From: Aquipuribacter sp051216895
GTDB taxonomy: Bacteria > Actinomycetota > Actinomycetes > Actinomycetales > JBBAYJ01
Assembly (NCBI RefSeq): GCF_051216895.1
Contig: NZ_JBPKAO010000001.1
Span: forward strand, 124,001 to 188,000
DNA: 64,000 bases
Direction: 5' to 3'
The position numbers and the translations under genes were made by a program. The notes under the pieces were generated by a model. That model was not told the origin of the DNA. It did not search any database and was given only the letters and a program-made list of their open reading frames with translations. Shown here piece after piece: positions 41,873 to 49,635 of this stretch (the stretch's first letter is position 1; each line of letters begins with the position of its first letter).

Positions 41873-42758
41873 CGTGCCGGGTGGCCACGCCTGCTCGCAC
41901 GTGCGCGGCGTCGCCCCGCAGCACGAGCAGGTCCAGCACGTCGTCGCGCAGGGTGTCGGTACCCGCCCGCACGTCGTCCAGGTGCTCCCGTGACGGCGCG
42001 TCCAGGTCGGCGAGGTGGGCGTCGATGCCGCCGTGCCGGAGGGCGTCGCCGCAGCGGGCCCGCAGCAGCTCGTCGGCTGCGTCGACGTTGACGTGGTCCC
42101 CGGTCAGGGCCCAGGTGTAGACGCTCAGCCGGCGGGGTCCCGGACGGCTCGACGCGTCGGCCGCCTCGCGCAGCCGGGTCCGCGACGCCGCGACGTAGCC
42201 CGGGGGCGAGGGCTCCGACAGCACCAGCCCGTCGGCGTGCCCGCCGGCGACCTCGACGGAGCGGGGGCCACGCACCCCGAGGCTGAGCAGCGGTACGACG
42301 TCCGGCGGGAACGCCAGCGTGACCGCGTCCAGGGTGACCTGGTCCCCAGCGGTCGTGACGGTGCGCCCGTGCAGCAGGTCCCGGACGGCGTCCGTGGTCT
42401 CCCGCAGGGACGTCAACCACGACCCGGGGGTCGCCCCGACCTGCGCCATCCACGGCAGCACGCCGTGACCGAGCCCCGCGTGCACCCGGCCGGGGAACGC
42501 ACCGGCCAGGGTGGCCAGCTCCATCGCGGTGAAGGCCGCGTTGCGCACGACGGCCGGCAGGATCCCGATGCCGACCGTGACGCGCTCGGTGGCCGCGAGG
42601 GCGAGGGCGGCCGTGGTCAGTCCTCCGGTGAAGAAGCAGTCCTCGACCACCCACACCTCGTCGAAGCCCGCGTCCTCGCACGCCCGGGCGACCCGGGCGA
42701 CGTCGGCCGGCGGTACCTCCCGCGGCAGCACGACGCCCACGTCACCGGTCCGGCTCAT
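41772..42758 (-). CDS. LLM-class flavin-dependent oxidoreductase
   Basis: A 328-residue luciferase-like monooxygenase-family protein. DVGVVLPREVPPADVARVARACEDAGFDEVWVVED at the N-terminus, VTVGIGILPAVVRNAAFTAMELATLA, FPGRVHAGLGHGVLPWMAQVG, and LSLGVRGPRSVEVAGGHADGLVLSEP match this fold, using FMN or F420. Substrate unknown. Its end is partly copied downstream (see the 134-bp duplication). It stands between two clusters of palindromic elements. Confidence 0.88.
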   Translation of the reverse strand: MSRTGDVGVVLPREVPPADVARVARACEDAGFDEVWVVEDCFFTGGLTTAALALAATERVTVGIGILPAVVRNAAFTAMELATLAGAFPGRVHAGLGHGVLPWMAQVGATPGSWLTSLRETTDAVRDLLHGRTVTTAGDQVTLDAVTLAFPPDVVPLLSLGVRGPRSVEVAGGHADGLVLSEPSPPGYVAASRTRLREAADASSRPGPRRLSVYTWALTGDHVNVDAADELLRARCGDALRHGGIDAHLADLDAPSREHLDDVRAGTDTLRDDVLDLLVLRGDAAHVRAGVATRHAAGADCVVLVPPRADAGVATVLADVAALGAALA

Positions 42759-42808
42759 GTCCTGGGTCTACCAGCCCGGGGCGCGGGGCGCGAGAGGGCC
42801 CCGCCCGC

Positions 42809-42885
42809 GTACCGCCCAGCGACGCACGAGGGGCTCAGGGCGGGCTTCGACCGTCGAGACCGCGTGTCGTGTCGCTGGTCGGTAC
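42809..42885 (+). repeat. 77-bp palindromic element, copy 4
   Basis: From GTACCGCCCAGCGACGCACG to GTCGCTGGTCGGTAC, with one mismatch in the 15-bp terminal inverted repeat. The right half GACCGTCGAGACCGCGTGTC aligns with the other copies. Confidence 0.95.
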
Positions 42886-43002
42886 AGGTACCGGCCCCGG
42901 CGGCCCCGGCGGCNACGAGGGGCTCAGGGCGGGCTTCGACCGTCGAGACCGCGTGTCGTGTCGCTGGTCGGTACAGGTACCGGCCCCGGCGGCCCCGGCG
43001 GC
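42826..43002. repeat. Exact 88-bp duplication around a single N (probable contig join)
   Basis: Bases 42826-42913 and 42915-43002 are identical, starting ACGAGGGGCTCAGGGCGGGC, with an N at 42914. The second part contains the last 60 bp of a fifth palindromic element (42915-42974). A perfect duplication flanking an ambiguous base is what an unmerged contig overlap would look like. Confidence 0.85.
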
Positions 43003-44459
43003 CCCGGCGGCCCCGGCGGCCCCGGCGACCCCGCCGGCTCCCGGGGGGGCGCGCAGTCGACCAGGCGACGTGGCAGCGCCAGCGCGCTGAGCCCGCCCGC
43101 CACCAGCAGCCCCGCGCACACCAGCATGGCCGCCCGGTACCCGGCCGTCAGGGCCTCCGGGTCGGCGTAGTCCCGGGCGCCGAGCCCGACCAGCGCCGGC
43201 AGCGCGGCCACCGCCAGCAACCCACCCGCCCGGCTGATCGCGTTGTTGACCCCGCTCGCGGTGCCGGTGAGCCGGTCCGGGGCCGCGGCCAGCACGGTCG
43301 TCGTCAACGGCGCCACCAGCAGCGCCAGACCGGCGCCGAACAGCAGCACGCCGGGCAGCACGTGCAGCAGGTAGGAGTCGCCGGGCGACACGAACGCCAG
43401 CAGCGCCACCCCGACCGCCGCGACCAGGGGTCCGGTCAGCAGCGGCAACCGGGGCCCCGTGCGGGTGGCCAGGTCCCCGGCCCGGGAGGAGAACAGCAGC
43501 AGCATGACGCTGGAGGGCAGCGCCGCCGCGCCCGCGACGACGGGCCGGTAGCCCAGCGACGTCTGCAGCTGCAGGACGAGGAAGAAGAACAGCCCGCTGA
43601 GCGCCGCGTACACCGCGAGGGTCAGCAGGTTGGCGATGGTGAACGTGCGGTTGGCCCACAGCGAGGGCGGCACCATCGGGTCGGCCGCCCGCCGCTGCCA
43701 CCACACGAACCCGACGCCCGACCCGACCGCGACCACGGCCGCGGCGGGCACGAGCGCTGCGAGCACCTCGCCCCCCTCGCCCGCGCCCCCGCCGACCAGC
43801 GCCACGGTGAGCGTGCCCAGGGCGACGACGCCCAGGCCGGCGCCGAGCCAGTCCAACCCGTTCGCGGCGTCCGGGTCCTTGCTCTCCGGCACGAAGCGGG
43901 CGGTCAGCAGCAGCGCGAGCGCGGCGACGGGCAGGTTGACGAGGAACACCAGCCGCCAGTCGATCTCGGCCAGGAACCCACCCAGCGGTGGTCCCAGCGC
44001 CGGGGCGACGGCCCCGACGCCCGCCCACGTGCCGATCGCCCGGCCCCGGTCGGCGGGACGGAAGCTGGCCTGGATGACGGCCAGGGAGCCCGGCGTCAGC
44101 AGCGCCCCGGCCACCCCCTGCAGCAGCCTGGCCGCCACCAGCACGTCGGCCGTCGGGGCCAGCGCGCACAGCAGCGACGTGACCGCGAACCCGGCGATCC
44201 CCCAGACGTAGACCCGTCGCCGACCGACCCGGTCACCGAGCGAGCCGCCGATGAGGATGAACGCGGCCAGCGTGAGGGTGTAGCCGGTGACCACCCACTG
44301 CAGCTGCGCGAAGCTGGCGTCCAGGTCGGCACCGATGCTGGGCAGGGCCACGTTGACGACCGTGGAGTCCAGGAACGCGATGGCGCCGCCGAGCACGACC
44401 GCCGCCAGCAGCCCCCGCCCCTGCCTGGTCCCGTACGCGACCGTCCCCGCTCCGCTCAC
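42924..44459 (-). CDS. MFS drug transporter (DHA2/EmrB-QacA type) with repeat-derived tail
   Basis: About 511 residues. Fourteen TM-type segments, starting GLLAAVVLGGAIAFLDSTVVNVALP (the DHA2 motif with the conserved Asp), then GGSLGDRVGRRRVYVWG as loop motif A and TPGSLAVIQASFRPADRGRAIG as motif C region. It exports amphipathic or toxic compounds using the proton gradient. GTG 44459 is chosen; an upstream GTG near 44525 overlaps the divergent gene start. After the last TM helix the frame continues through a Gly-Pro-Pro tail encoded by 9-bp repeats and ends inside a palindromic-element copy (PVPVPTSDTTRGLDG), so the natural C-terminus is uncertain. Confidence 0.85.
   Translation of the reverse strand: MSGAGTVAYGTRQGRGLLAAVVLGGAIAFLDSTVVNVALPSIGADLDASFAQLQWVVTGYTLTLAAFILIGGSLGDRVGRRRVYVWGIAGFAVTSLLCALAPTADVLVAARLLQGVAGALLTPGSLAVIQASFRPADRGRAIGTWAGVGAVAPALGPPLGGFLAEIDWRLVFLVNLPVAALALLLTARFVPESKDPDAANGLDWLGAGLGVVALGTLTVALVGGGAGEGGEVLAALVPAAAVVAVGSGVGFVWWQRRAADPMVPPSLWANRTFTIANLLTLAVYAALSGLFFFLVLQLQTSLGYRPVVAGAAALPSSVMLLLFSSRAGDLATRTGPRLPLLTGPLVAAVGVALLAFVSPGDSYLLHVLPGVLLFGAGLALLVAPLTTTVLAAAPDRLTGTASGVNNAISRAGGLLAVAALPALVGLGARDYADPEALTAGYRAAMLVCAGLLVAGGLSALALPRRLVDCAPPREPAGSPGPPGPPGPPGPPGPVPVPTSDTTRGLDGRSPP
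42981..43027 (+). repeat. 9-bp GC-only tandem repeat (CGGCCCCGG)
   Basis: Five or more units of CGGCCCCGG in register. On the minus strand they encode PGPPGPP in the tail of the MFS protein. The same short repeat also starts before the N at 42914. Confidence 0.85.
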
Positions 44460-44514
44460 CGGGCCAGCATGCGCCTGGATCGCCGAGGGGAGGAGGCCGA
44501 CGTACCGTGACGGC

Positions 44515-45222
44515 GTGACCGACACCTCTCAGAACCCCCACCAGAACGTCAGCTTCGCCTCCAACGGCGGCACCGCGCACGGCTACCTCGCGACCCCGGA
44601 GTCCGGCACCGGGCCCGGCCTGGTCGTCATCCAGGAGTGGTGGGGCCTGACCGAGCACATCAAGGACGTCACCGACCGGTTCGCGGCCGAGGGCTTCGTC
44701 GCCCTGGCGCCGGACCTGTTCGGCGGTCGGACGACGCACGACTCCGACGAGGCCGGGCAGCTGATGCAGGACCTGCCCGTCGCCGGGGCGGCCGCCGACC
44801 TGGCCGGGGCCGTCGACTTCCTGCTCGGCTACGACGCCGTCACCTCGGCCACCGTCGGCGCGGTCGGCTTCTGCATGGGCGGCGGGTTCGTGCTCGTGCT
44901 GGCCGCGCAGCAGGGCGACCGGGTCGGCGCGGCCGTCCCCTTCTACGGCGTCGGCGGCTACGACCAGGTCGACCTGGCCGGCATCACCGCACCGGTGCTG
45001 GGCCACTTCGGCACCGAGGACGGTTTCGCGCCGCCGGAGCAGGTCGACGCCCTCGAGGCCGAGCTGGTGGCCAAGGCCCGCGGCTCCGTCGAGATCGTCC
45101 GCTACCCCGGCGCCGGGCACGCGTTCTTCAACGACGAGGACCACATGGGCACCTACGACGCCGACCTGGCGAAGCAGGCCTGGGCCCGGACGGTGGACTT
45201 CCTGAAGACGAAGCTGGCCTGA
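44515..45222 (+). CDS. Dienelactone hydrolase family protein
   Basis: A 235-residue alpha/beta hydrolase. The nucleophile is the Cys in VGAVGFCMGGGFVLVLA. The Asp is in HFGTEDGFAPPEQ and the His in YPGAGHAFFNDEDH, completing the Cys-Asp-His triad of dienelactone hydrolases. Upstream VIQEWWGLTEHIKDVTDRFAAEG is also characteristic. GTG start 55 bp from the divergent MFS start, so one promoter region serves both. Followed after four bases by the DNA glycosylase gene. It likely opens lactones or esters; exact substrate unknown. Confidence 0.9.
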   Translation: MTDTSQNPHQNVSFASNGGTAHGYLATPESGTGPGLVVIQEWWGLTEHIKDVTDRFAAEGFVALAPDLFGGRTTHDSDEAGQLMQDLPVAGAAADLAGAVDFLLGYDAVTSATVGAVGFCMGGGFVLVLAAQQGDRVGAAVPFYGVGGYDQVDLAGITAPVLGHFGTEDGFAPPEQVDALEAELVAKARGSVEIVRYPGAGHAFFNDEDHMGTYDADLAKQAWARTVDFLKTKLA

Positions 45223-45226
45223 GCCG

Positions 45227-46051
45227 GTGCCGGAGCTGCCCGAGGTCGAGCTGGCCCGCTCCACCATCGAGCGGGCGGCGTTGGGGCGCACCATCAGCGA
45301 CGTCGACGACACCGACGAGTGGGTCTGCCGTCCGCACGCCCCGGGCCAGATCCGGGACGCGCTGCTCGGGCGGGCGCTGACGGTGGCGCACCGCCGCGGC
45401 AAGACGATGTGGTGCGACACCGACGGTGACGGCCCGCAGCTCGGCATCCACCTGGGCATGAGCGGGCGCATCATCGTCCGCACGGCCGACGGCCGGGTGG
45501 AGCACGGCGGTGACCCGGTGCGGGGCGCGGACGGCACCGACGCGTCCGTGGCGTCGCCGCAGTGGTACCGGTTCACGCTCACCTTCGACGACGGCGGCTC
45601 GATGCGGTTGTTCGACAAGCGACGGCTCGGTCGGGTCCGCCTCGACCCCGACCTGGACGACCTCGGCCCCGACGCGGCCGAGATCGGCGTCGCCGACTTC
45701 CGGGCCCGGGTGGGTCGGGGGACCGCCCCGCTCAAGGCGCGGCTGCTCGACCAGTCGGTCCTGGCCGGGGTCGGGAACCTGCTGGTCGACGAGACGCTGT
45801 GGCAGGCCCGCCTCGACCCGCACCGTCAGGCCGGGGACCTGGACGCCGAGGAGCTGACGTCCCTGCACCGCACCCTGCGGGCCGCGACCCGCGCCGCCAT
45901 CAGGAACGGCGGCGTCCACACCGGGGAGGTGATCCGCCACCGGGTGAGGGGCGGGCGGTGCCCGCGCTGCGGCGCCGAGATGGCGACCGGTCAGGTGGGC
46001 GGCCGGACCACCTGGTGGTGCACCCACGAGCAGGTAGCGTCGCGATCATGA
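45227..46051 (+). CDS. Fpg/Nei family DNA glycosylase-lyase with incomplete zinc finger
   Basis: A 274-residue base-excision repair enzyme. PELPEVE after the GTG start supplies catalytic Pro2 and Glu3 after Met removal. HRRGKTMWC contains the conserved Lys, LGIHLGMSGRI and FDKRRLGRVRL follow, and DQSVLAGVGNLLVDETLW is the helix-two-turn-helix region. The C-terminal zinc finger reads CPRCGAEM … RTTWWCTHEQ, where most members have a final C-x-x-C. The fourth Cys is replaced, so zinc may be bound with a His or not at all. The stop overlaps the next ATG (ATGA). Confidence 0.9.
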   Translation: MPELPEVELARSTIERAALGRTISDVDDTDEWVCRPHAPGQIRDALLGRALTVAHRRGKTMWCDTDGDGPQLGIHLGMSGRIIVRTADGRVEHGGDPVRGADGTDASVASPQWYRFTLTFDDGGSMRLFDKRRLGRVRLDPDLDDLGPDAAEIGVADFRARVGRGTAPLKARLLDQSVLAGVGNLLVDETLWQARLDPHRQAGDLDAEELTSLHRTLRAATRAAIRNGGVHTGEVIRHRVRGGRCPRCGAEMATGQVGGRTTWWCTHEQVASRS

Positions 46052-46275
46052 GCGTCCCCGGTCCCTCCCCCGCCGAGCGGGCCCGACTGCGGTGGCAGCT
46101 GGTGGTCGCGCCGCTGATCGGGGGCACGGTCGGCATCGCGGTCGGTGTCCTGCTGCTGGTCGTGGGTGCGCAGGCCCCGGTGCCGTGGTGGCCGTTCCTG
46201 CTGGGCGGGGCGGCCCTGGTCGGTTACGCGCTGCTCGTCGGGCGCCGCCTGGTCGCACCTCCGCCCGGGCGCTGA
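46048..46275 (+). CDS. Small two-TM membrane protein
   Basis: A 75-residue protein with two hydrophobic helices (VVAPLIGGTVGIAVGVLLLVVG and WWPFLLGGAALVGYALLVG) and a charged N-terminus. ATG overlaps the glycosylase stop. No family recognised; no obvious link to DNA repair beyond coupling. Confidence 0.7.
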   Translation: MSVPGPSPAERARLRWQLVVAPLIGGTVGIAVGVLLLVVGAQAPVPWWPFLLGGAALVGYALLVGRRLVAPPPGR

Positions 46276-46284
46276 CCCGCCCGG

Positions 46285-46974
46285 TCAGGCCACGCGCTCG
46301 TAGGCCGAGCGGTAGCCCTCGGCCTCCTGCACGAAGTCGGTCTCGTCGCAGGCGTACGACACGTCGCCCGAGCCGGGCTCCAGCGGCCGCTCCTCGGCGA
46401 CCTCGCCGTCCGGGCCGAGGACGGTCACGGTCCCGTCGGCGGACAGCAGCTCGAAGGACATCGTCGACCCGCTGGTGGTGGCGTCGTACACGACAGACCC
46501 CTCGAAGACCGCCGGCAGCGCCCCGACCTCCGTGGTGATGGTGGCCTGCGAGGACTCGTAGGTGATGGTCTGGCGGCCGTCGGGACCGAACACGATGGTC
46601 CGTTCCAGCTCGGTGATGGACGCGGGGCCCTGCTCGGTCTCGTAGCTCTCGGAGTGCTCGGTGCTCTGCCAGGTGCCGACCAGGCAGGGGTCGAACGCCC
46701 CGCCGGCCGCGGACCCCTCCGCAGGGTCCCCCGGGACCGGGTCGCTCGTCGTCGGGTCGTCCGGCACCGGGACGTCGTCCCCCGGCAGCGCGGGGGCCGC
46801 GGGCAGCGGCGGGGCCGCCACCCCGGACCCTCCGGCACCGCCGCCGGCGCGGGCGGCGACGACACCCACGGCGACACCGGCCACGAACACGACGCCCACC
46901 AGGGCCACGGCGCCCAGCGTGAGGAGGACGACCACCCAGGGCGCCGGTCCACGACGGGGGACGGGGTGCGACAT
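46285..46974 (-). CDS. Membrane-anchored protein with extracellular beta domain
   Basis: A 229-residue protein. One TM helix at about residues 13-40 (VVVLLTLGAVALVGVVFVAGVAVGVV), then a Pro/Asp-rich linker (DDVPVPDDPTTSDPVPGDP), and a C-terminal domain of about 130 residues from FDPCLVGTWQSTEHSES to SYACDETDFVQEAEGY. The GTW start and strand pattern resemble a lipocalin-like or similar small beta-barrel, with one Cys pair. No enzyme motif. Converges with the small membrane protein gene. Confidence 0.7.
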   Translation of the reverse strand: MSHPVPRRGPAPWVVVLLTLGAVALVGVVFVAGVAVGVVAARAGGGAGGSGVAAPPLPAAPALPGDDVPVPDDPTTSDPVPGDPAEGSAAGGAFDPCLVGTWQSTEHSESYETEQGPASITELERTIVFGPDGRQTITYESSQATITTEVGALPAVFEGSVVYDATTSGSTMSFELLSADGTVTVLGPDGEVAEERPLEPGSGDVSYACDETDFVQEAEGYRSAYERVA

Positions 46975-47096
46975 GGGCAGCGAGACTATCCGGGCACCGA
47001 CGGCGTGACGTGGGCCCTGGGGCCCGGTGGTGGCGCCGTGGGCTGGGCTACCTTCTCGCGCAACGTCCAGCCCCGACCCGTGCCCACCAGGAGGCC

Positions 47097-47543
47097 GTGT
47101 TGCCCGCACCGTCCGGGACGAGCCCACTCCGACTCGTCGCCCACGTCGCCTGGAGCACGGTCCTGCTGCTCGTCGCGGCCACCGCGGCTGCCGTCCTCGC
47201 CGTCCTCATCGCCCGGCCGAGCGGGAGCGTGACCACGTTCGTGATGGTGCAGGTGTTCCTCGTGACGGTCCTGGTCGCGTGGACGACCCGGTGGCGCACG
47301 ACGGTCGGGCTGCGGGCCGGCCTGCCGGCGGTCCCCTGGGCCCTCGTCCCGGGCGTCCTGTCCTACCTGCTCAACCCGTCCGCCTGGGCGGGCACGGCGC
47401 TGCTGGGGTGGCAGCTGGTGAGCCCGGGCGTGGTGTCCTGGTCGGTCGACCTGCTGCTCTGGACGGCGGTGGTGGGGCTCGGCGTGCTCTGGGGCGACTC
47501 CCAGGAGGAGCTCCGGCAGGCGCCGGCGACGCCTTACGGCTGA
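47097..47543 (+). CDS. Four-TM membrane protein of unknown function
   Basis: A 147-148-residue protein with four hydrophobic segments (STVLLLVAATAAAVLAVLIA; FVMVQVFLVTVLVAW; LVPGVLSYLLNPSAWAGTALL; LLLWTAVVGLGVLWG). AGGAGG lies two bases before GTG 47097 and five before the in-frame TTG 47100, so initiation at the TTG is more likely by spacing; the difference is one codon. No family recognised. Confidence 0.65.
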   Translation: MLPAPSGTSPLRLVAHVAWSTVLLLVAATAAAVLAVLIARPSGSVTTFVMVQVFLVTVLVAWTTRWRTTVGLRAGLPAVPWALVPGVLSYLLNPSAWAGTALLGWQLVSPGVVSWSVDLLLWTAVVGLGVLWGDSQEELRQAPATPYG

Positions 47544-47594
47544 CCGGGTCCCTGGACCCACCCCGGTCCCGACGGGGCCTGCTTCGATGCCCGG

Positions 47595-48962
47595 GTGAGG
47601 AGAACGCCGAGCACGGGCCGCGCGGGCGACGACGGGCAGGGCAGCCTCGAGCTGGTCGGCATGGTCGTCGTCATCGGTGCGCTCGTCGCGGCGGTCGTCA
47701 CGGCGTTCGTGGCCAACACCCCCGCCGTCGGTCGGGACGTGGCCCGGGCCGTCTGCAACTTCATCACCCTGGGCGGTTGCGGGTCCGAGACCGAGGTCCA
47801 GACCCGGGAGCCGACGGCCCCGTGCGTCGTCCAGGGCAGCTCGGACACCATCAACGCCGGGATCGACTTCACTGTGGCCAGCGTCGGCGGCAGCCGGTCG
47901 ATGGGCTGGGAAGAGCTCAGCGACGGGCGGTTCCGCCTGACGCAGCGCAGCGGGGGCGACCTGCAGGGCACGGTCGGGGTCGGGGCCAAGGTGGGCTTCA
48001 CCGTGGCCGACACCGAGGTGGGTTTCGGGGCCGACGCCGGGATCTCCGGCGGGGCGACGTTCTCCGGGGGCCAGGAGTGGGTCGTCGACGGGGTGGAGGA
48101 GCGGGACCGGCTGCTGAGCGCCGAGAACTGGGAACGGTTCGACGCGGTGGCCGGCGTCACGAGCCCGGTGGGGTTCGCGCTGGCCGCCTGGGGTCGTGAG
48201 GCCCTCGGCATCGGGGAGCAGCTCCCGCCGCCCGACCGGGTCTTCGTCGAGGGCGGCCTGGTCGCCGAGGGCAGCGCCTACGTCGGCGCCTCCGGGGTCG
48301 CGACCGCCAACGCCGGCGTCGCCACCTCCCGGGTGCTCGGCTACAGCTACGAGCCCGAGGGCAACGGGGACCGGACCTACTACTTCGAGACCAAGGAGTC
48401 CGGTGACGCCCTCGCGGGGATCATCGACCTGGGTGGCATGCAGGGGGCCTCGCTGGAGGGCGAGGTCACCACGCTGACCACCGTCACGGTCGACGACTCG
48501 GGGCAGGTGGTGAAGGCGTCGAGGTCCGGGCTGGCGACCGGCACCAGCGCCGGTCTGACGAACGCGCTGTTCGGGGGGGAGCTCTCGACCTCGACCAACG
48601 ACTCCGTCGGGACCGGCACCCAGTACGACGCGACGCTCGAGGTCACGACGGACGCGGACCGGCAGGCCGTGGCCTCGCTGCTGGCGTCGACGGGCATCGA
48701 GGCCGTCGACATCGGGGCGACGCCCCTGGCCCCCGGCGCCTCGGCCCTGCTGGGGCAGCCGTTCCTGGCCGCGGTCCGCGACCGCGGCGACCTGACGCGC
48801 ACCGACGTCGTGGCCGGCTCCAGCACCGTCGCGGGACTGGAGGCGGCGCTCAAGGCAGGCGCGGTCGCGGGCGTCAGCGCCAGCTACGGCACGTCTAGCA
48901 TGGAGTACGCCGACCCGGAGTACTTCGACGGCACCGCCTACGTCCCGAGGACCAACTGCTGA
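47595..48962 (+). CDS. Large secreted protein with Flp-pilin-like N-terminus
   Basis: A 455-residue protein, GTG start. Residues 11-40 read GDDGQGSLELVGMVVVIGALVAAVVT, very like the Flp pilin at 53549-53755 (DDSGQGALEYVGILIIIGV), including the Gly before the cleavage point and Glu5. This suggests processing by a prepilin peptidase and use of the Tad machinery. Behind it are ~400 residues, Gly/Ser/Thr-rich and mostly beta-type (TVGVGAKVGFTVADTEVGFG … TYYFETKESGDALAGI … YDATLEVTTDADRQAVASLL), with Cys near residues 54, 62 and 77 and a C-terminal Cys. No family recognised. First gene of a four-gene plus-strand unit facing the Tad locus. Possible tip or minor pilus component. Confidence 0.7.
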   Translation: MRRTPSTGRAGDDGQGSLELVGMVVVIGALVAAVVTAFVANTPAVGRDVARAVCNFITLGGCGSETEVQTREPTAPCVVQGSSDTINAGIDFTVASVGGSRSMGWEELSDGRFRLTQRSGGDLQGTVGVGAKVGFTVADTEVGFGADAGISGGATFSGGQEWVVDGVEERDRLLSAENWERFDAVAGVTSPVGFALAAWGREALGIGEQLPPPDRVFVEGGLVAEGSAYVGASGVATANAGVATSRVLGYSYEPEGNGDRTYYFETKESGDALAGIIDLGGMQGASLEGEVTTLTTVTVDDSGQVVKASRSGLATGTSAGLTNALFGGELSTSTNDSVGTGTQYDATLEVTTDADRQAVASLLASTGIEAVDIGATPLAPGASALLGQPFLAAVRDRGDLTRTDVVAGSSTVAGLEAALKAGAVAGVSASYGTSSMEYADPEYFDGTAYVPRTNC

Positions 48963-48963
48963 C

Positions 48964-49635
48964 ATGCCTGCTGCTGCGCCCGGTCGGGTCGGGACGATGA
49001 CCCGCGCCGGGGTCCCGACGGTCGTCCTCGCCGTCGTCCTCGCCGTCAGCGGCTGCACGTCCGGGGCCGTGGAGCAGGCGGAGGCCTCACCCGACCCCGT
49101 CGCCGACCTCGTCGAACCCACCACGGAAGCGGGGCCCGAGCTGCTACCCCTGGAAGAGGTCCCCCGCGACAGCCGGCAGGTGTCCGGGCCGTCGTTCACC
49201 CTGTCCGCCCCGGCGGAGTTCCAGCAGTCCGAGGCCACCGGCCCGGGTGGCGTGACCATGCTCCTGCTCGAACGACCGGCCACGACGGACGGCGGGGTGA
49301 TCCAGGTGGCCGCGTTCGAGGAGGTCGAGGCGGAGGCCGGACCGGCCGAGCAGATGTCCGTGCTCGGGGCCAGCCTGAGCGACCTGCAGGGCGTCACCGA
49401 CTTCGAGCGCGACTCCGTGGAGTGGCCCGGCGCCACCGACGCCGTCATCGCGCAGTGGACCCAGGGCACGTCCACGCGGGCCGGGGCCCTGCAGGAGCGC
49501 TACGCCCAGCTGGTGCTGCAGGTGGACGAGGGCCGTCTCGCCACCGTGATCGCCGTCGCGCCCGTGGCGGAGTTCGAGTCCTCGCGCGTCCTCGAGGTGC
49601 TGCGCAGCGTCGTCGTCGTGGACACGGTCGCGTGA
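48964..49635 (+). CDS. Putative lipoprotein next to Flp-like protein
   Basis: A 223-residue protein, ATG one base after the previous stop. Hydrophobic segment VPTVVLAVVLAVSGCTSG with lipobox near residue 31. The mature part has SGPSFTLSAPAEFQQSEATG … VTMLLLERPAT and LQERYAQLVLQVDEGRLATVIAVAP, resembling actinobacterial LpqN/PsbP-type folds, though not certain. The start at the second ATG (49000) would give a more standard signal length. Its stop overlaps the next GTG. Confidence 0.7.
   Translation: MPAAAPGRVGTMTRAGVPTVVLAVVLAVSGCTSGAVEQAEASPDPVADLVEPTTEAGPELLPLEEVPRDSRQVSGPSFTLSAPAEFQQSEATGPGGVTMLLLERPATTDGGVIQVAAFEEVEAEAGPAEQMSVLGASLSDLQGVTDFERDSVEWPGATDAVIAQWTQGTSTRAGALQERYAQLVLQVDEGRLATVIAVAPVAEFESSRVLEVLRSVVVVDTVA

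Noticed and set aside
40438..42681. A 747-codon minus-strand frame spanning the DUF559 gene, G-rich tract and LLM gene
   Set aside because: Only the last 287 codons look like protein. The upstream part is antisense or repeat-derived sequence.
11926..42974. tRNA or tRNA-like genes because the elements are 77 bp
   Set aside because: No T-loop (GTTCRA) or anticodon arm pattern is present; the 15-bp terminal stem is far longer than an acceptor stem.
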